From G025836975 sp040391135 (GTDB lineage: Bacteria > Pseudomonadota > Gammaproteobacteria > Burkholderiales > Burkholderiaceae_B): a stretch of 64,000 bases of DNA. The position numbers and the translations under genes were made by a program. Each line of letters begins with the position of its first letter. The stretch's first letter is position 1. The stretch covers positions 62,001 through 126,000 of the forward strand of contig JBEBYL010000001.1 in NCBI GenBank assembly GCA_040391135.1. Direction: 5' to 3'. Under the pieces are notes generated by a model. The model was given only the letters and a program-made list of their open reading frames with translations. It was not told the origin of the DNA and ran no database searches. Positions 25,404-33,181 of the stretch are shown one piece after another.

Positions 25404-26522
25404 ATGGCTCACCTGTTCGACCCCCTTGTCTTGCGTGGACTGACATTGCCCAACCGCATAGTCGTTTCACCCATGTGCCAGTATTCCGCATCGAACGGTG
25501 ACGCCACCGCCTGGCATAAGGCCCATCTGGGCAGCCTGGCGCTGGGCGGCGCGGGGATGCTTTGCCTGGAGGCCACGGCGGTCAGCCGGGAAGGACGGAT
25601 CACTCCCGGTTGCCTTGGCTTATGGAGCGACGAAAACGAGGCGGCGTTGGCCCGGGTCGTCCAGATGCTGCGCGCGGCGTCGCCCATCAGGCTTGCCATC
25701 CAATTGGGACACGCCGGGCGCAAGGCCTCCAGCGCCGCCCCCTGGGATGGCGGCCAGCTTATCGCCGCCGATGCGGGGGGCTGGCAGCCCCTGGCGCCAT
25801 CGGCGCTTCCTCAAAAGCCGCAGGAGCCGCCGCCGCGCGCATTGACTGCCGACGAATTGGCCAGGATCAAGGCCGACTTTGTTCAGGCCGCCACGCGCGC
25901 CGTCCGCCTGGGTTTCGATGCCATTGAACTGCATGCGGCCCACGGCTATCTTTTGCACCAGTTCCTGTCGCCGATTGCCAACCGGCGCGACGACCAGTAT
26001 GGTGGCAGCCTGGAAAACCGCATGCGTTATCCGCTTGACGTCTTCGATGCGGTCCGTGCCGTCGTGCCGGATTCCATGCCGGTGGGTGTGCGCGTTTCGG
26101 CGACCGACTGGATCGACGATGAACCCAGCTGGACGCTGGACCAGACGATCGAGTTCGGCGCTCGCCTGAAGGCGCAGGGGGTCGATTGGCTGGACGTATC
26201 CAGCGGAGGGGTGTCGCCCCGGCAGCAGATACCGGTGGGACCCGGCTATCAGGTTCATCTGGCGCAGGAGGTCAAGCGCGCAGTCGGCGTGCCGACCATC
26301 GCGGTGGGCCTGATCACCGAGTCGAGGCAGGCGCAGGATATCGTGTCCGGCGGCCAGGCCGATCTCATCGCCTTGGGGCGGGCCATGCTGTATAACCCAC
26401 GCTGGGCCTGGCATGCGGCGGCGGAATTGGATGGGCAGGTCCAGGGACCGCCGCAATACTGGCGTTCCCTGCCCGCGGGCAAGAATGCCGTATTCGGAAA
26501 AACGAACTTCGGAATGCGCTGA
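25404..26522 (+). CDS. Old Yellow Enzyme family NADH:flavin oxidoreductase (YqjM/XenA-like)
   Basis: A 372-residue FMN-dependent TIM-barrel ene-reductase. The segment SPMCQYSA carries the Cys that tunes the flavin in the YqjM/XenA class, and HAAHGYLLHQFLSP, NRRDDQYGGSLENR and LIALGRAML are typical FMN- and substrate-binding regions. Members reduce activated C=C bonds of enones and nitro-compounds with NAD(P)H; the natural substrate is seldom known. GGAG lies 6 bp before the ATG. It is a single-gene unit. Confidence 0.92.
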   Translation: MAHLFDPLVLRGLTLPNRIVVSPMCQYSASNGDATAWHKAHLGSLALGGAGMLCLEATAVSREGRITPGCLGLWSDENEAALARVVQMLRAASPIRLAIQLGHAGRKASSAAPWDGGQLIAADAGGWQPLAPSALPQKPQEPPPRALTADELARIKADFVQAATRAVRLGFDAIELHAAHGYLLHQFLSPIANRRDDQYGGSLENRMRYPLDVFDAVRAVVPDSMPVGVRVSATDWIDDEPSWTLDQTIEFGARLKAQGVDWLDVSSGGVSPRQQIPVGPGYQVHLAQEVKRAVGVPTIAVGLITESRQAQDIVSGGQADLIALGRAMLYNPRWAWHAAAELDGQVQGPPQYWRSLPAGKNAVFGKTNFGMR

Positions 26523-26578
26523 TACGGATCCGGCTGGCGCTGAGTGGGGTCGGGACTTGTGCAAGACCCCATTGAACG

Positions 26579-27532
26579 CTAGGATTCGTCGGTCTTGCGC
26601 GGCCGCACGGTGGGCCGCGTGCCATCGGAATTTGCGGCGCGCCCTATGGAGCTGACCGAGATGCGGGTTTCGCCAAAGGCGCCGCGTTGCGCCGCAGCGC
26701 GCCATGCATGCCCATAGGCCACTTCAAGACTCAAGTGTATGGTCCCGTCGGCAGTGCGCTGGGCCTCAAGGGCATCCATTAGCCGCTGCCGCCATTTGCG
26801 CCCCGACAAGCCGCGCTTGCGGTCCTGGCTGGGGTTGCCGCCAAGTATGTGCATGTCCTCGAGCAGCTTCTCGGGCGTCCGATAAGTGAGCGTCAGGATT
26901 TCCTGGTCCATGACGGGGTCGGCGAACCCTCGCTGGATAAGCAGATCGCCGAAGTCGTGCATATCGACGAATTGCGGCGTGGCGGTCTGAAGCCCGGCAT
27001 CCAGCACGGCGCTGCGCAGCTCGGCCAGCGAGCCGGGTCCCAGGCATGAAAACATCACCAGCGCGCCGGGTTTCAGTATGCGGCGCCATTCGCTCAGCAC
27101 ATCGTGCGGCTCGGGATGCCAGTGCAGCGCCATGTTGGACCACACCAGGTCCAGGCTTTCCGGTGGAAGGCCGGATTCGGCAAGGTCCGCGAGCAGGAAC
27201 CGCACTGGCCGCGTGGGCTTGTTGCGCAATTTTTGCCAGAGCCCCGGTTTGGTGGCATAGCGCTCGCGCGCCACGTCCAGCAGGCGCTGGCAGGCATCCA
27301 GGCCGATATAGTCCAGTTGCGGGTAGCGGGCGCGCAAGGGCTCCAGCGCATGCCCGGCGCCGCAGCCTGCATCCAGCACGGCGACAGGCGCTATCCGGAT
27401 ATAGCTTAATCGCTGCAGCATGCGCTGCGCGATCTCGCCGTACAGGAACTGCGCAGCGTCCAGGGGACTGCGGCGGGCGAATTGCAATCCGACGTGAGAG
27501 GAATCGATGCGCAGTGAAGGTGGCTGTGACAT
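26579..27532 (-). CDS. SAM-dependent methyltransferase, BioC-like
   Basis: A 317-residue methyltransferase with motif I VLDAGCGAGHALEPLRARYP, motif II YIGLDACQ and motif IV DLVWSNMALHWHPEP. The WSNMALHW motif and the overall length fit BioC, the malonyl-ACP O-methyltransferase of biotin synthesis. It is divergent from comF, an arrangement often seen for bioC-like genes in Burkholderiales. No other biotin genes are nearby, so the assignment is tentative. The C-terminal 60 residues extend past the usual fold. Confidence 0.7.
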   Translation of the reverse strand: MSQPPSLRIDSSHVGLQFARRSPLDAAQFLYGEIAQRMLQRLSYIRIAPVAVLDAGCGAGHALEPLRARYPQLDYIGLDACQRLLDVARERYATKPGLWQKLRNKPTRPVRFLLADLAESGLPPESLDLVWSNMALHWHPEPHDVLSEWRRILKPGALVMFSCLGPGSLAELRSAVLDAGLQTATPQFVDMHDFGDLLIQRGFADPVMDQEILTLTYRTPEKLLEDMHILGGNPSQDRKRGLSGRKWRQRLMDALEAQRTADGTIHLSLEVAYGHAWRAAAQRGAFGETRISVSSIGRAANSDGTRPTVRPRKTDES

Positions 27533-27626
27533 TTATAGGTAGGACTGGCTGGTATCGGAGTAGGCTTCGTGCTTAGATAGGCGCTTGGCGACCACAGGTC
27601 CAAGCCCGGGCTTGAAGAATACCATT

Positions 27627-28415
27627 ATGGCTTATCCGCATCCTCCGCGCGAATCGGCGCAGCTTCTGTCCACGGCATGGCGTGGGCTTGGCGGGGTTTT
27701 CAGCAGCGGCATCGGACGCATTCCCACGGCCTGCTGCTTATGCCGGGGGCGATCGCGGGGCGGACGGCTTTGCATGTATTGCCATCGCGCGGCTATCGCT
27801 TCCATGGCCAGCGGGGCGGCGCGCTGCGCGGTGTGCTGCCTGGCCATGGATGCGCAGGGCGCATGCCCGGATTGCAGCAGGCTTGCGCCGGCGTTCGATC
27901 GCGTACTTGCCGCCTTCGATTATGCGCCGCCCGGCGATCTGCTTATTCATCAGTTCAAGGTCGGGCGGCGCTTCACCAGCGCCGGCATGCTTGCCGCGAT
28001 GCTGGCCGATGTCGCGGCTGCCGCAGTGCCGGCCTTGCAACGGGGGACCATCCTGGTTCCGGTCCCCGCCAGCCGATCCGCCATCTTGCGGCGCGGGTTC
28101 AATCCCGCCGCCGAACTCGCGCGCTGCCTGGCCGCGCACTTGCAGCTTTCCTGCCGGCCCGCGCTTTTGCAGCGCGTTCGCGAGGGCGTCAAGCAAACGC
28201 ATCTTGGCAGGGCCGAGCGTGCGTCCAGCGCCCGGCTGCTCTATTATTGTCCGCGCAGGGTCGAAGGCGCCCATATTGCCGTGGTCGACGATGTATTGAC
28301 CACGGGAAGCACGCTGAACAGCATCGCCCTAGCCTTCAAGGCGGCCGGAGCCGCGTCGGTTATCGGCCTGGTGCTGGCGCGCACGCCTTATCGCCCTGAA
28401 TCGCATTGCCTGTAA
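27627..28415 (+). CDS. comF: ComF family protein (phosphoribosyltransferase-like)
   Basis: This encodes 262 residues. The N-terminal part has paired cysteines that could bind zinc (CCLC, LCMYC, CAVC, CPDC). A type I phosphoribosyltransferase fold follows, with the PRPP loop VVDDVLTTGSTL near residues 213-224 and the family segment RGFNPAAELA. ComF is required for DNA uptake in competence, probably at the inner face of the membrane. The start at 27627 gives MAYPHPPRE; the 42 bases before it are in frame but unlikely to be coding. Confidence 0.88.
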   Translation: MAYPHPPRESAQLLSTAWRGLGGVFSSGIGRIPTACCLCRGRSRGGRLCMYCHRAAIASMASGAARCAVCCLAMDAQGACPDCSRLAPAFDRVLAAFDYAPPGDLLIHQFKVGRRFTSAGMLAAMLADVAAAAVPALQRGTILVPVPASRSAILRRGFNPAAELARCLAAHLQLSCRPALLQRVREGVKQTHLGRAERASSARLLYYCPRRVEGAHIAVVDDVLTTGSTLNSIALAFKAAGAASVIGLVLARTPYRPESHCL

Positions 28416-28429
28416 AATCGCCGCAGGCC

Positions 28430-28456
28430 CTGGCGTGTCGCCAGCGCGTTTTTTTT
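28430..28456 (+). terminator. Intrinsic terminator between comF and trmL
   Basis: CTGGCG (28430-28435) and CGCCAG (28439-28444) form a 6-bp stem around TGT, followed after CGCG by eight consecutive T residues (28449-28456). It ends 9 bases before the trmL start codon at 28466, again leaving no room for a Shine-Dalgarno sequence. Confidence 0.65.
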
Positions 28457-28465
28457 ACTGCTTTC

Positions 28466-28936
28466 ATGTTTCACATCGTCCTGGTATCACCCGAAATCCC
28501 ACCCAACACGGGCAACGTAATACGCCTGGCCGCCAATTCCGGCGCAAGCCTGCATCTGGTACGGCCGCTGGGATTCGAGCTGGACGACAAGAAGCTGAAG
28601 CGGGCGGGCCTGGACTACCATGAATGGGCCAGGCTGCAGGTCCACGACGACCTGGCCGCCGCCTTAGCCAGCATAGGCGGCGACGTGTCCCGCCGCTACG
28701 CATTGACCACCAAAGGCGCCAGGCTGATTGGCCAGGTGCCGCTGCTGCCCGGCGATGTGTTCGTCTTCGGGCGTGAAACCGCAGGCATGTCCCCAGCGCA
28801 GATGGACCTTTTCCCGCCGGAGCAGCGCCTGCGCTTGCCCATGCTGCCGCAACAGCGCAGCCTTAATCTGTCGAACGCCGTGGCGGTCACGATTTACGAA
28901 GCTTGGCGTCAGTCCGGCTACGCCGGCAGCGTTTAG
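28466..28936 (+). CDS. trmL: tRNA (cytidine/uridine-34 2'-O)-methyltransferase TrmL
   Basis: A 156-residue SPOUT-class enzyme that methylates the wobble ribose of certain tRNA-Leu species. It begins MFHIVLVSPEIPPNTGNVIR, the canonical TrmL start, so the ATG at 28466 is secure despite an upstream in-frame codon. The trefoil-knot motifs FVFGRETAGM and LPMLPQQRSLNLSNAVA, which build the SAM site, are complete. A T-rich terminator tail lies just before the start and no Shine-Dalgarno sequence is seen. Confidence 0.96.
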   Translation: MFHIVLVSPEIPPNTGNVIRLAANSGASLHLVRPLGFELDDKKLKRAGLDYHEWARLQVHDDLAAALASIGGDVSRRYALTTKGARLIGQVPLLPGDVFVFGRETAGMSPAQMDLFPPEQRLRLPMLPQQRSLNLSNAVAVTIYEAWRQSGYAGSV

Positions 28937-28978
28937 GCGGACTCGGGCTGCGCCCCCGCGGGCCCGCCATGCGGATTA

Positions 28979-29977
28979 TCAATCCAGCGACAGGCCCAGC
29001 CGGTCTATCACTTCTTCCCAGCGTTTGGTCTCGTTCACCACCAAGGTGGTCAAGGCTTCGGGCGTGGATGGCGCCGGCGTGAAGTACAGCGCGGCCATTT
29101 TCTGTTTGACGTCGTCCCGTGCCAGGATCTTGCCTATGGCCGCATTGAGCTTGGCCACGATATCGCCGGGCGTGCCCGCCGGCACGAATATCGCATCCCA
29201 GGAGATCGATTCGAATCCTGGGTAGCCTTGTGACGCCATGGTGGGTATGCCGGGCAGCACGTCGCTGGGCTCCAGGCTGGTGATGGCCAGCGCGCGGGCC
29301 TTGCCGGCCTTTACCTGTGTCATGGCAATGCCGGGCACCATGAAGCCGGCCTGGACATCGCCCGCGATGATGGAGGTAATGATCTGGGGAAAGCCGGTAT
29401 AGGGTATCTGTTGCAGGCGGATATCCGCCTGGTGTTCCAGCATGGCCATGCCCAGGTGTGAAGAGCTGCCCGGGCCAACCGTACCGTAGTTGAGCTCGCC
29501 GGGTCGCGCCTTGGCCAGGCTTACGAACTCCTGCACATTCTTCGCTGGGAAATCCTGCGGCACGATCAGCACATTGGGACTCGTGCCGACCAGGGTGATC
29601 GGTGCAAGATCCTTGAGCGGATCGTAGCCCAGTGTCTTCTTGTACAGGGATGGCGCCGTGACCATGGGGCCGTTGATCGTCAACAGTATCGTGTATCCGT
29701 CGGGCTTGGCCTTGCTGGCGTGGCGCGTGCCGATGTTGCCGCCCGCGCCGGGCTTGTTTTCCACCACGACGGCCTGGCCCAGGTCCTTGGCCAGCGGTTC
29801 GGCAATGGCCCGGGCCAGCACGTCGGGCGAGGAGCCTGCCGGGAAAGGAACCACCATCTGGATGGGGCGCTCGGGCCAAGCGGCCTGCGCGAACGGTGCC
29901 AGCGCCAATGCGCCGGCGCCCGCTATGACGAGTGCCGACCGGTGCAGCCAGCGGCCCAGGAATAAATTTCGAGACAT
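28979..29977 (-). CDS. Bug family solute-binding protein (tripartite tricarboxylate transporter type)
   Basis: A 332-residue periplasmic receptor starting MSRNLFLGRWLHRSALV with a signal peptide cleaved near AQAAWPERP. The mature start WPERPIQMVVPFPAGSSPDV and the segment PGAGGNIGTR are hallmarks of the Bug family, which is greatly expanded in Bordetella and relatives. No TctA/TctB permease genes are adjacent, so it is an orphan receptor. It lies between trmL and gpsA. The ligand is unknown; carboxylates, aromatic acids and nicotinate-type compounds are known for the family. Confidence 0.92.
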   Translation of the reverse strand: MSRNLFLGRWLHRSALVIAGAGALALAPFAQAAWPERPIQMVVPFPAGSSPDVLARAIAEPLAKDLGQAVVVENKPGAGGNIGTRHASKAKPDGYTILLTINGPMVTAPSLYKKTLGYDPLKDLAPITLVGTSPNVLIVPQDFPAKNVQEFVSLAKARPGELNYGTVGPGSSSHLGMAMLEHQADIRLQQIPYTGFPQIITSIIAGDVQAGFMVPGIAMTQVKAGKARALAITSLEPSDVLPGIPTMASQGYPGFESISWDAIFVPAGTPGDIVAKLNAAIGKILARDDVKQKMAALYFTPAPSTPEALTTLVVNETKRWEEVIDRLGLSLD

Positions 29978-30008
29978 GGCAATTCCTTGCATGGAAAATG
30001 ATTAACGA

Positions 30009-31070
30009 TCAAGCTGAAATCGATGGGGATTCGGGTTTGGCGTCGCGGGTCAGCAGGCCGGACACGGCAGCCTCCGGCGCCAGGCCGTCGAACAGGACAC
30101 GGCAGACGGCTTCGGTGATGGGCAGATCAACCTGGTATTTCAGGCCAAGCGCCAAAGCGGCCCGGGCGCAGCGTACGCCCTCGGCGGTCATGCCGCCCGC
30201 CAGGATCGCATCGAGCGTCTTTCCTTCGGCTATGGCCAGTCCCACTTGGCGGTTGCGTGAAAGGGCGCCTGTTGCCGTCAGCACCAGATCGCCCAGGCCG
30301 GTCAGGCCGGAGAAGGTTTCCGCCAGGCCTCCCATGGCCAGCCCCAGCCTTTGCATCTCGGCCAGGCCGCGGGTGATCAGGGCGGCCCGCGCATTGGTGC
30401 CCAGGCCCAGGCCGTCGGAAATGCCGCAGGCAATGGCCATGACGTTTTTCAATGCGCCGCCCACTTCCACGCCGACCACGTCGCCGCTGCTGTATATGCG
30501 GGCATTGGCGCCATGCAAGGCCGACACCACCGCCTGGGCGGTGCCGGTTTGCGTGGTGGCGATGGTGAGCGCCACAGGCAGGCCCTGGGCGACCTCGCGG
30601 GCGAACGACGGTCCGGACAGCACACCCAGGCCCACGCCGGGCAGGAAGCTGAACGCCGCCTGGGCTATTTCGTGGGGAAGCTGGCCGCTGTCGGGCAGGA
30701 AGCCCTTGCACGTCCATACAATGCTTAATGCGCCGCCAGGCTTGTCGGCCAGCAGGCCGGCCAGGGTTGCGCATAGATCCTTCAAGCCCGCCACCGGCAC
30801 GCCCAGGATGATCAGTCCGGGTGTACCGTCCGCCGGGCAGACGTGTTCCAGGGCGTCCGGCAGGCTGCTGGTGATTTGCAAAGCCGCGGGCAGAGCGGTG
30901 CCGGGAAGATAAGGCGCATTGACATGATCCCGCTCCATGGCGCACGCCAATTGGGGATTGCGTGCCCACAGCAGGGTGTCGGATTGGGCGCTGGCCAGGG
31001 CGGCCAGCGCCGTTCCCCAGCTTCCGGCGCCCAGGACCGCGACGCGGACGCGCGTAGGAGGGGCGGTCAT
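30009..31070 (-). CDS. gpsA: NAD(P)-dependent glycerol-3-phosphate dehydrogenase
   Basis: This 353-residue enzyme reduces dihydroxyacetone phosphate to sn-glycerol 3-phosphate for phospholipid synthesis. The N-terminal Rossmann motif AVLGAGSWGTALA, the segment GPSFAREVAQGLP, the catalytic Lys region GGALKNVMAIACGI and the substrate-binding LGTNARAALITRGLAEM are all present. It follows secB by 7 bp in the cluster rhodanese-grxC-secB-gpsA on the minus strand. Confidence 0.96.
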   Translation of the reverse strand: MTAPPTRVRVAVLGAGSWGTALAALASAQSDTLLWARNPQLACAMERDHVNAPYLPGTALPAALQITSSLPDALEHVCPADGTPGLIILGVPVAGLKDLCATLAGLLADKPGGALSIVWTCKGFLPDSGQLPHEIAQAAFSFLPGVGLGVLSGPSFAREVAQGLPVALTIATTQTGTAQAVVSALHGANARIYSSGDVVGVEVGGALKNVMAIACGISDGLGLGTNARAALITRGLAEMQRLGLAMGGLAETFSGLTGLGDLVLTATGALSRNRQVGLAIAEGKTLDAILAGGMTAEGVRCARAALALGLKYQVDLPITEAVCRVLFDGLAPEAAVSGLLTRDAKPESPSISA

Positions 31071-31077
31071 GGCGTGC

Positions 31078-31596
31078 TTATTGGCGCGTGGCGCCCGCGG
31101 GCAATATCAGGCCCGAGTCTTCCTTGCCCTGTTCTTCGGCCATCTGGGCCAGCCGTTGCTCGTACAGGCTCTGGAAATTGACTTCGGTCAAATGCAGCGC
31201 GGGCAGCGAGGTGCGATTGATGGCATCGGCGACGCTGGCGCGCAGATAGGGGTACAGCATCGTGGGGCAGACGATGCCGATAAGCGGATCGAGTTGCTCG
31301 GCGGGGATGTTGGCGGCCTCGAAGATGCCCGCCTGGGTGGCTTCGACCAGGTAAAGCACTTTGTCCTGGATGCGTGTGGTGACCGTGGCAGTGACGGTGG
31401 CTTCGTAGACAGTGTCAGCCAGGCGCTGGCCGCCGACATTGATGGACACTTCCACCGTGGGGCCTTCCTGCTCAAGGAAAATCTGGGGAGCGTTGGGCAT
31501 TTCCAGCGACAGGTCCTTGATGTAGGTGCGCTGCAGGCTGAAACTGGGATCCTGGCTGCCCTGGCTTTCCTGATTGTTTTGATTTTGTTCGGACAT
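31078..31596 (-). CDS. secB: Protein-export chaperone SecB
   Basis: A 172-residue cytosolic chaperone that keeps precursors unfolded and hands them to SecA. The core matches SecB, including QRTYIKDLSLEMPNAPQIFL, the segment RLADTVYEATVTATV and IVCPTMLYPYLRASVADAI near the tetramer interface. The N-terminal 15 residues (NQNNQESQGSQDP) are a polar tail. It lies between grxC and gpsA, the usual betaproteobacterial order. Confidence 0.97.
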   Translation of the reverse strand: MSEQNQNNQESQGSQDPSFSLQRTYIKDLSLEMPNAPQIFLEQEGPTVEVSINVGGQRLADTVYEATVTATVTTRIQDKVLYLVEATQAGIFEAANIPAEQLDPLIGIVCPTMLYPYLRASVADAINRTSLPALHLTEVNFQSLYEQRLAQMAEEQGKEDSGLILPAGATRQ

Positions 31597-31641
31597 TTGG
31601 TTTCCTAAAGATATGGGATAAGGGTAAAGGAGCGAGCCAGC

Positions 31642-31899
31642 CTATTCGGCAAGCAGCGGCATCAGGCCGTTGGCGCGGTCCAGCGCCGCCAGGTCGTCAT
31701 AGCCGCCCACATGAGTGTCGCCGATATAAATTTGAGGGACAGTGCGCCTGCCCGTGCGTTCCATCATGGTGGAACGCTGGGCGGGATCCTGATCGATGCG
31801 TATTTTCTCGATATGGGTGACGCCGCGCTGCTTGAGCAGCATTTCGGCGCGGACGCAATAGGGGCACACGGCGGTGCAGTACATTGTTACGGTAGCCAT
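31642..31899 (-). CDS. grxC: Glutaredoxin 3
   Basis: An 85-residue glutathione-dependent redox protein with the active site CPYC (residues 12-15 region, CTAVCPYCVRAEMLL), the cis-Pro motif TVPQIYIGD and the GG motif GGYDDLAAL. It reduces disulfides and mixed glutathione disulfides. It sits between a rhodanese gene and secB on the minus strand. Confidence 0.96.
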   Translation of the reverse strand: MATVTMYCTAVCPYCVRAEMLLKQRGVTHIEKIRIDQDPAQRSTMMERTGRRTVPQIYIGDTHVGGYDDLAALDRANGLMPLLAE

Positions 31900-31929
31900 G
31901 AGTTTCCTTTGCCGGTAAGGCCGTGGGGA

Positions 31930-32340
31930 TCAATTCTTCTTGGACAGGGGCAGTCCGCCCTGTAGCCAGCCGCGCAGGCCGCCTTCAAGACTGAAGGCTT
32001 GCGCATAACCCTGCTTGCGCAACGATCCCGCAATGCGGGCCGAGTCGCGGCCCTGGTCGCAGACGACAATGATAGGCTTGTCCTTGGGCAGGGACCCCAG
32101 CTTGGACTGTATGTCGGCTTCCGGCACATTGCGTGCCTGGGGTATGCTTCCAGCCTTGAACGATTCATGACTGCGGATATCCAGGAAAATTCCCTGGTTC
32201 TGGTTGGCCAGTTGTACCGCCTGTTGTACGCCCACTGTCTTGGCGCCGCCTTTCAGCAGGTTGGGCAGCAGCAGCATGACGCCTGAAGCAATGGCGACGA
32301 ATAGAAAGATAAGGTTGTTCTGGTCAAGAAAAAAGTCCAC
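31930..32340 (-). CDS. Membrane-anchored rhodanese-like sulfurtransferase
   Basis: About 136 residues. An N-terminal hydrophobic helix (LIFLFVAIASGVMLLLPNLL) anchors a single rhodanese domain. The active-site loop is CDQGRDS, with the catalytic Cys preceded by IIVV, and the CDC25-like motif IFLDIRSHESFKAGSIP is present. Two in-frame GTG starts occur, at 32340 and 32358; the first gives a protein reading DFFLDQNNLIF after the start and is preferred. It heads the grxC-secB-gpsA cluster, and similar genes lie next to grxC in related species. Confidence 0.85.
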   Translation of the reverse strand: MDFFLDQNNLIFLFVAIASGVMLLLPNLLKGGAKTVGVQQAVQLANQNQGIFLDIRSHESFKAGSIPQARNVPEADIQSKLGSLPKDKPIIVVCDQGRDSARIAGSLRKQGYAQAFSLEGGLRGWLQGGLPLSKKN

Positions 32341-32429
32341 GATGTATCCCGAAAACACCCTGGGAAGCAGGGCACATGCAGGGGATTATAAAATGGTCCG
32401 CGATTTTCAACTTTTAGGCGATAGTTATC

Positions 32430-33179
32430 ATGCATAAACTTGTTTTGATGCGCCACGGCGAAAGCCAGTGGAACCTGGAGAACCGTTTCACCGGGTGGAC
32501 CGACGTGGATCTGACCGATACCGGCCGCGAGCAGGCCCGGCAGGCCGGAGAGCTGTTGAAACAACAAGGATTCGAGTTCGATCTGGCCTATTCTTCCGTG
32601 CTGAAGCGCGCCATACGCACGCTGTGGATCGCGCTGGACGCCATGGATGCCATGTATACGCCGACGGGCCTTAGCTGGCGGCTCAACGAGCGCCACTACG
32701 GCGCTTTGCAAGGCCTGAACAAGGCCGAGACCGCCGAGAAGTACGGTGAAGAGCAAGTGTTGATCTGGCGCCGCGCCTACGCGATCGCGCCCAACCCGCT
32801 GGATGCGGACGATCCGCGGCATCCGCGCTTCGATCGCCGCTATGCCAAGATCGGCGCCGACAAGCTGCCCGCCACCGAGTGCCTGAAAGACACGGTGGCG
32901 CGCGTGCTGCCCTTCTGGAATGAGTCCATCGCGCCCGCCATGCGGGCCGGACGGCGAGTGCTGATTGCCGCGCACGGCAACAGCCTGCGGGCCCTCATCA
33001 AGCATCTGGACGGCATCTCCGATGACGATATCGTTCATCTGAACATCCCCACCGGTCAGCCTCTGGTCTACGAGCTGGACGATGATCTGCGTCCGTTGCG
33101 CCATTATTATCTTGGCGATCCGGCCGAGATCGAGGCGGCGATGGCCGCTGTTGCGAACCAGGGCAAGGCAAGGAAATAA
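32430..33179 (+). CDS. gpmA: 2,3-bisphosphoglycerate-dependent phosphoglycerate mutase
   Basis: This 249-residue glycolytic enzyme interconverts 3- and 2-phosphoglycerate. The catalytic His lies in LMRHGESQWNLENRFTGW, and the second His in AAHGNSLRAL; ERHYGALQGLNK and the R-R-A-Y segment complete the active site. It is divergent from the rhodanese gene and 2 bp upstream of the envC-like gene. Confidence 0.97.
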   Translation: MHKLVLMRHGESQWNLENRFTGWTDVDLTDTGREQARQAGELLKQQGFEFDLAYSSVLKRAIRTLWIALDAMDAMYTPTGLSWRLNERHYGALQGLNKAETAEKYGEEQVLIWRRAYAIAPNPLDADDPRHPRFDRRYAKIGADKLPATECLKDTVARVLPFWNESIAPAMRAGRRVLIAAHGNSLRALIKHLDGISDDDIVHLNIPTGQPLVYELDDDLRPLRHYYLGDPAEIEAAMAAVANQGKARK

Positions 33180-33181
33180 GC

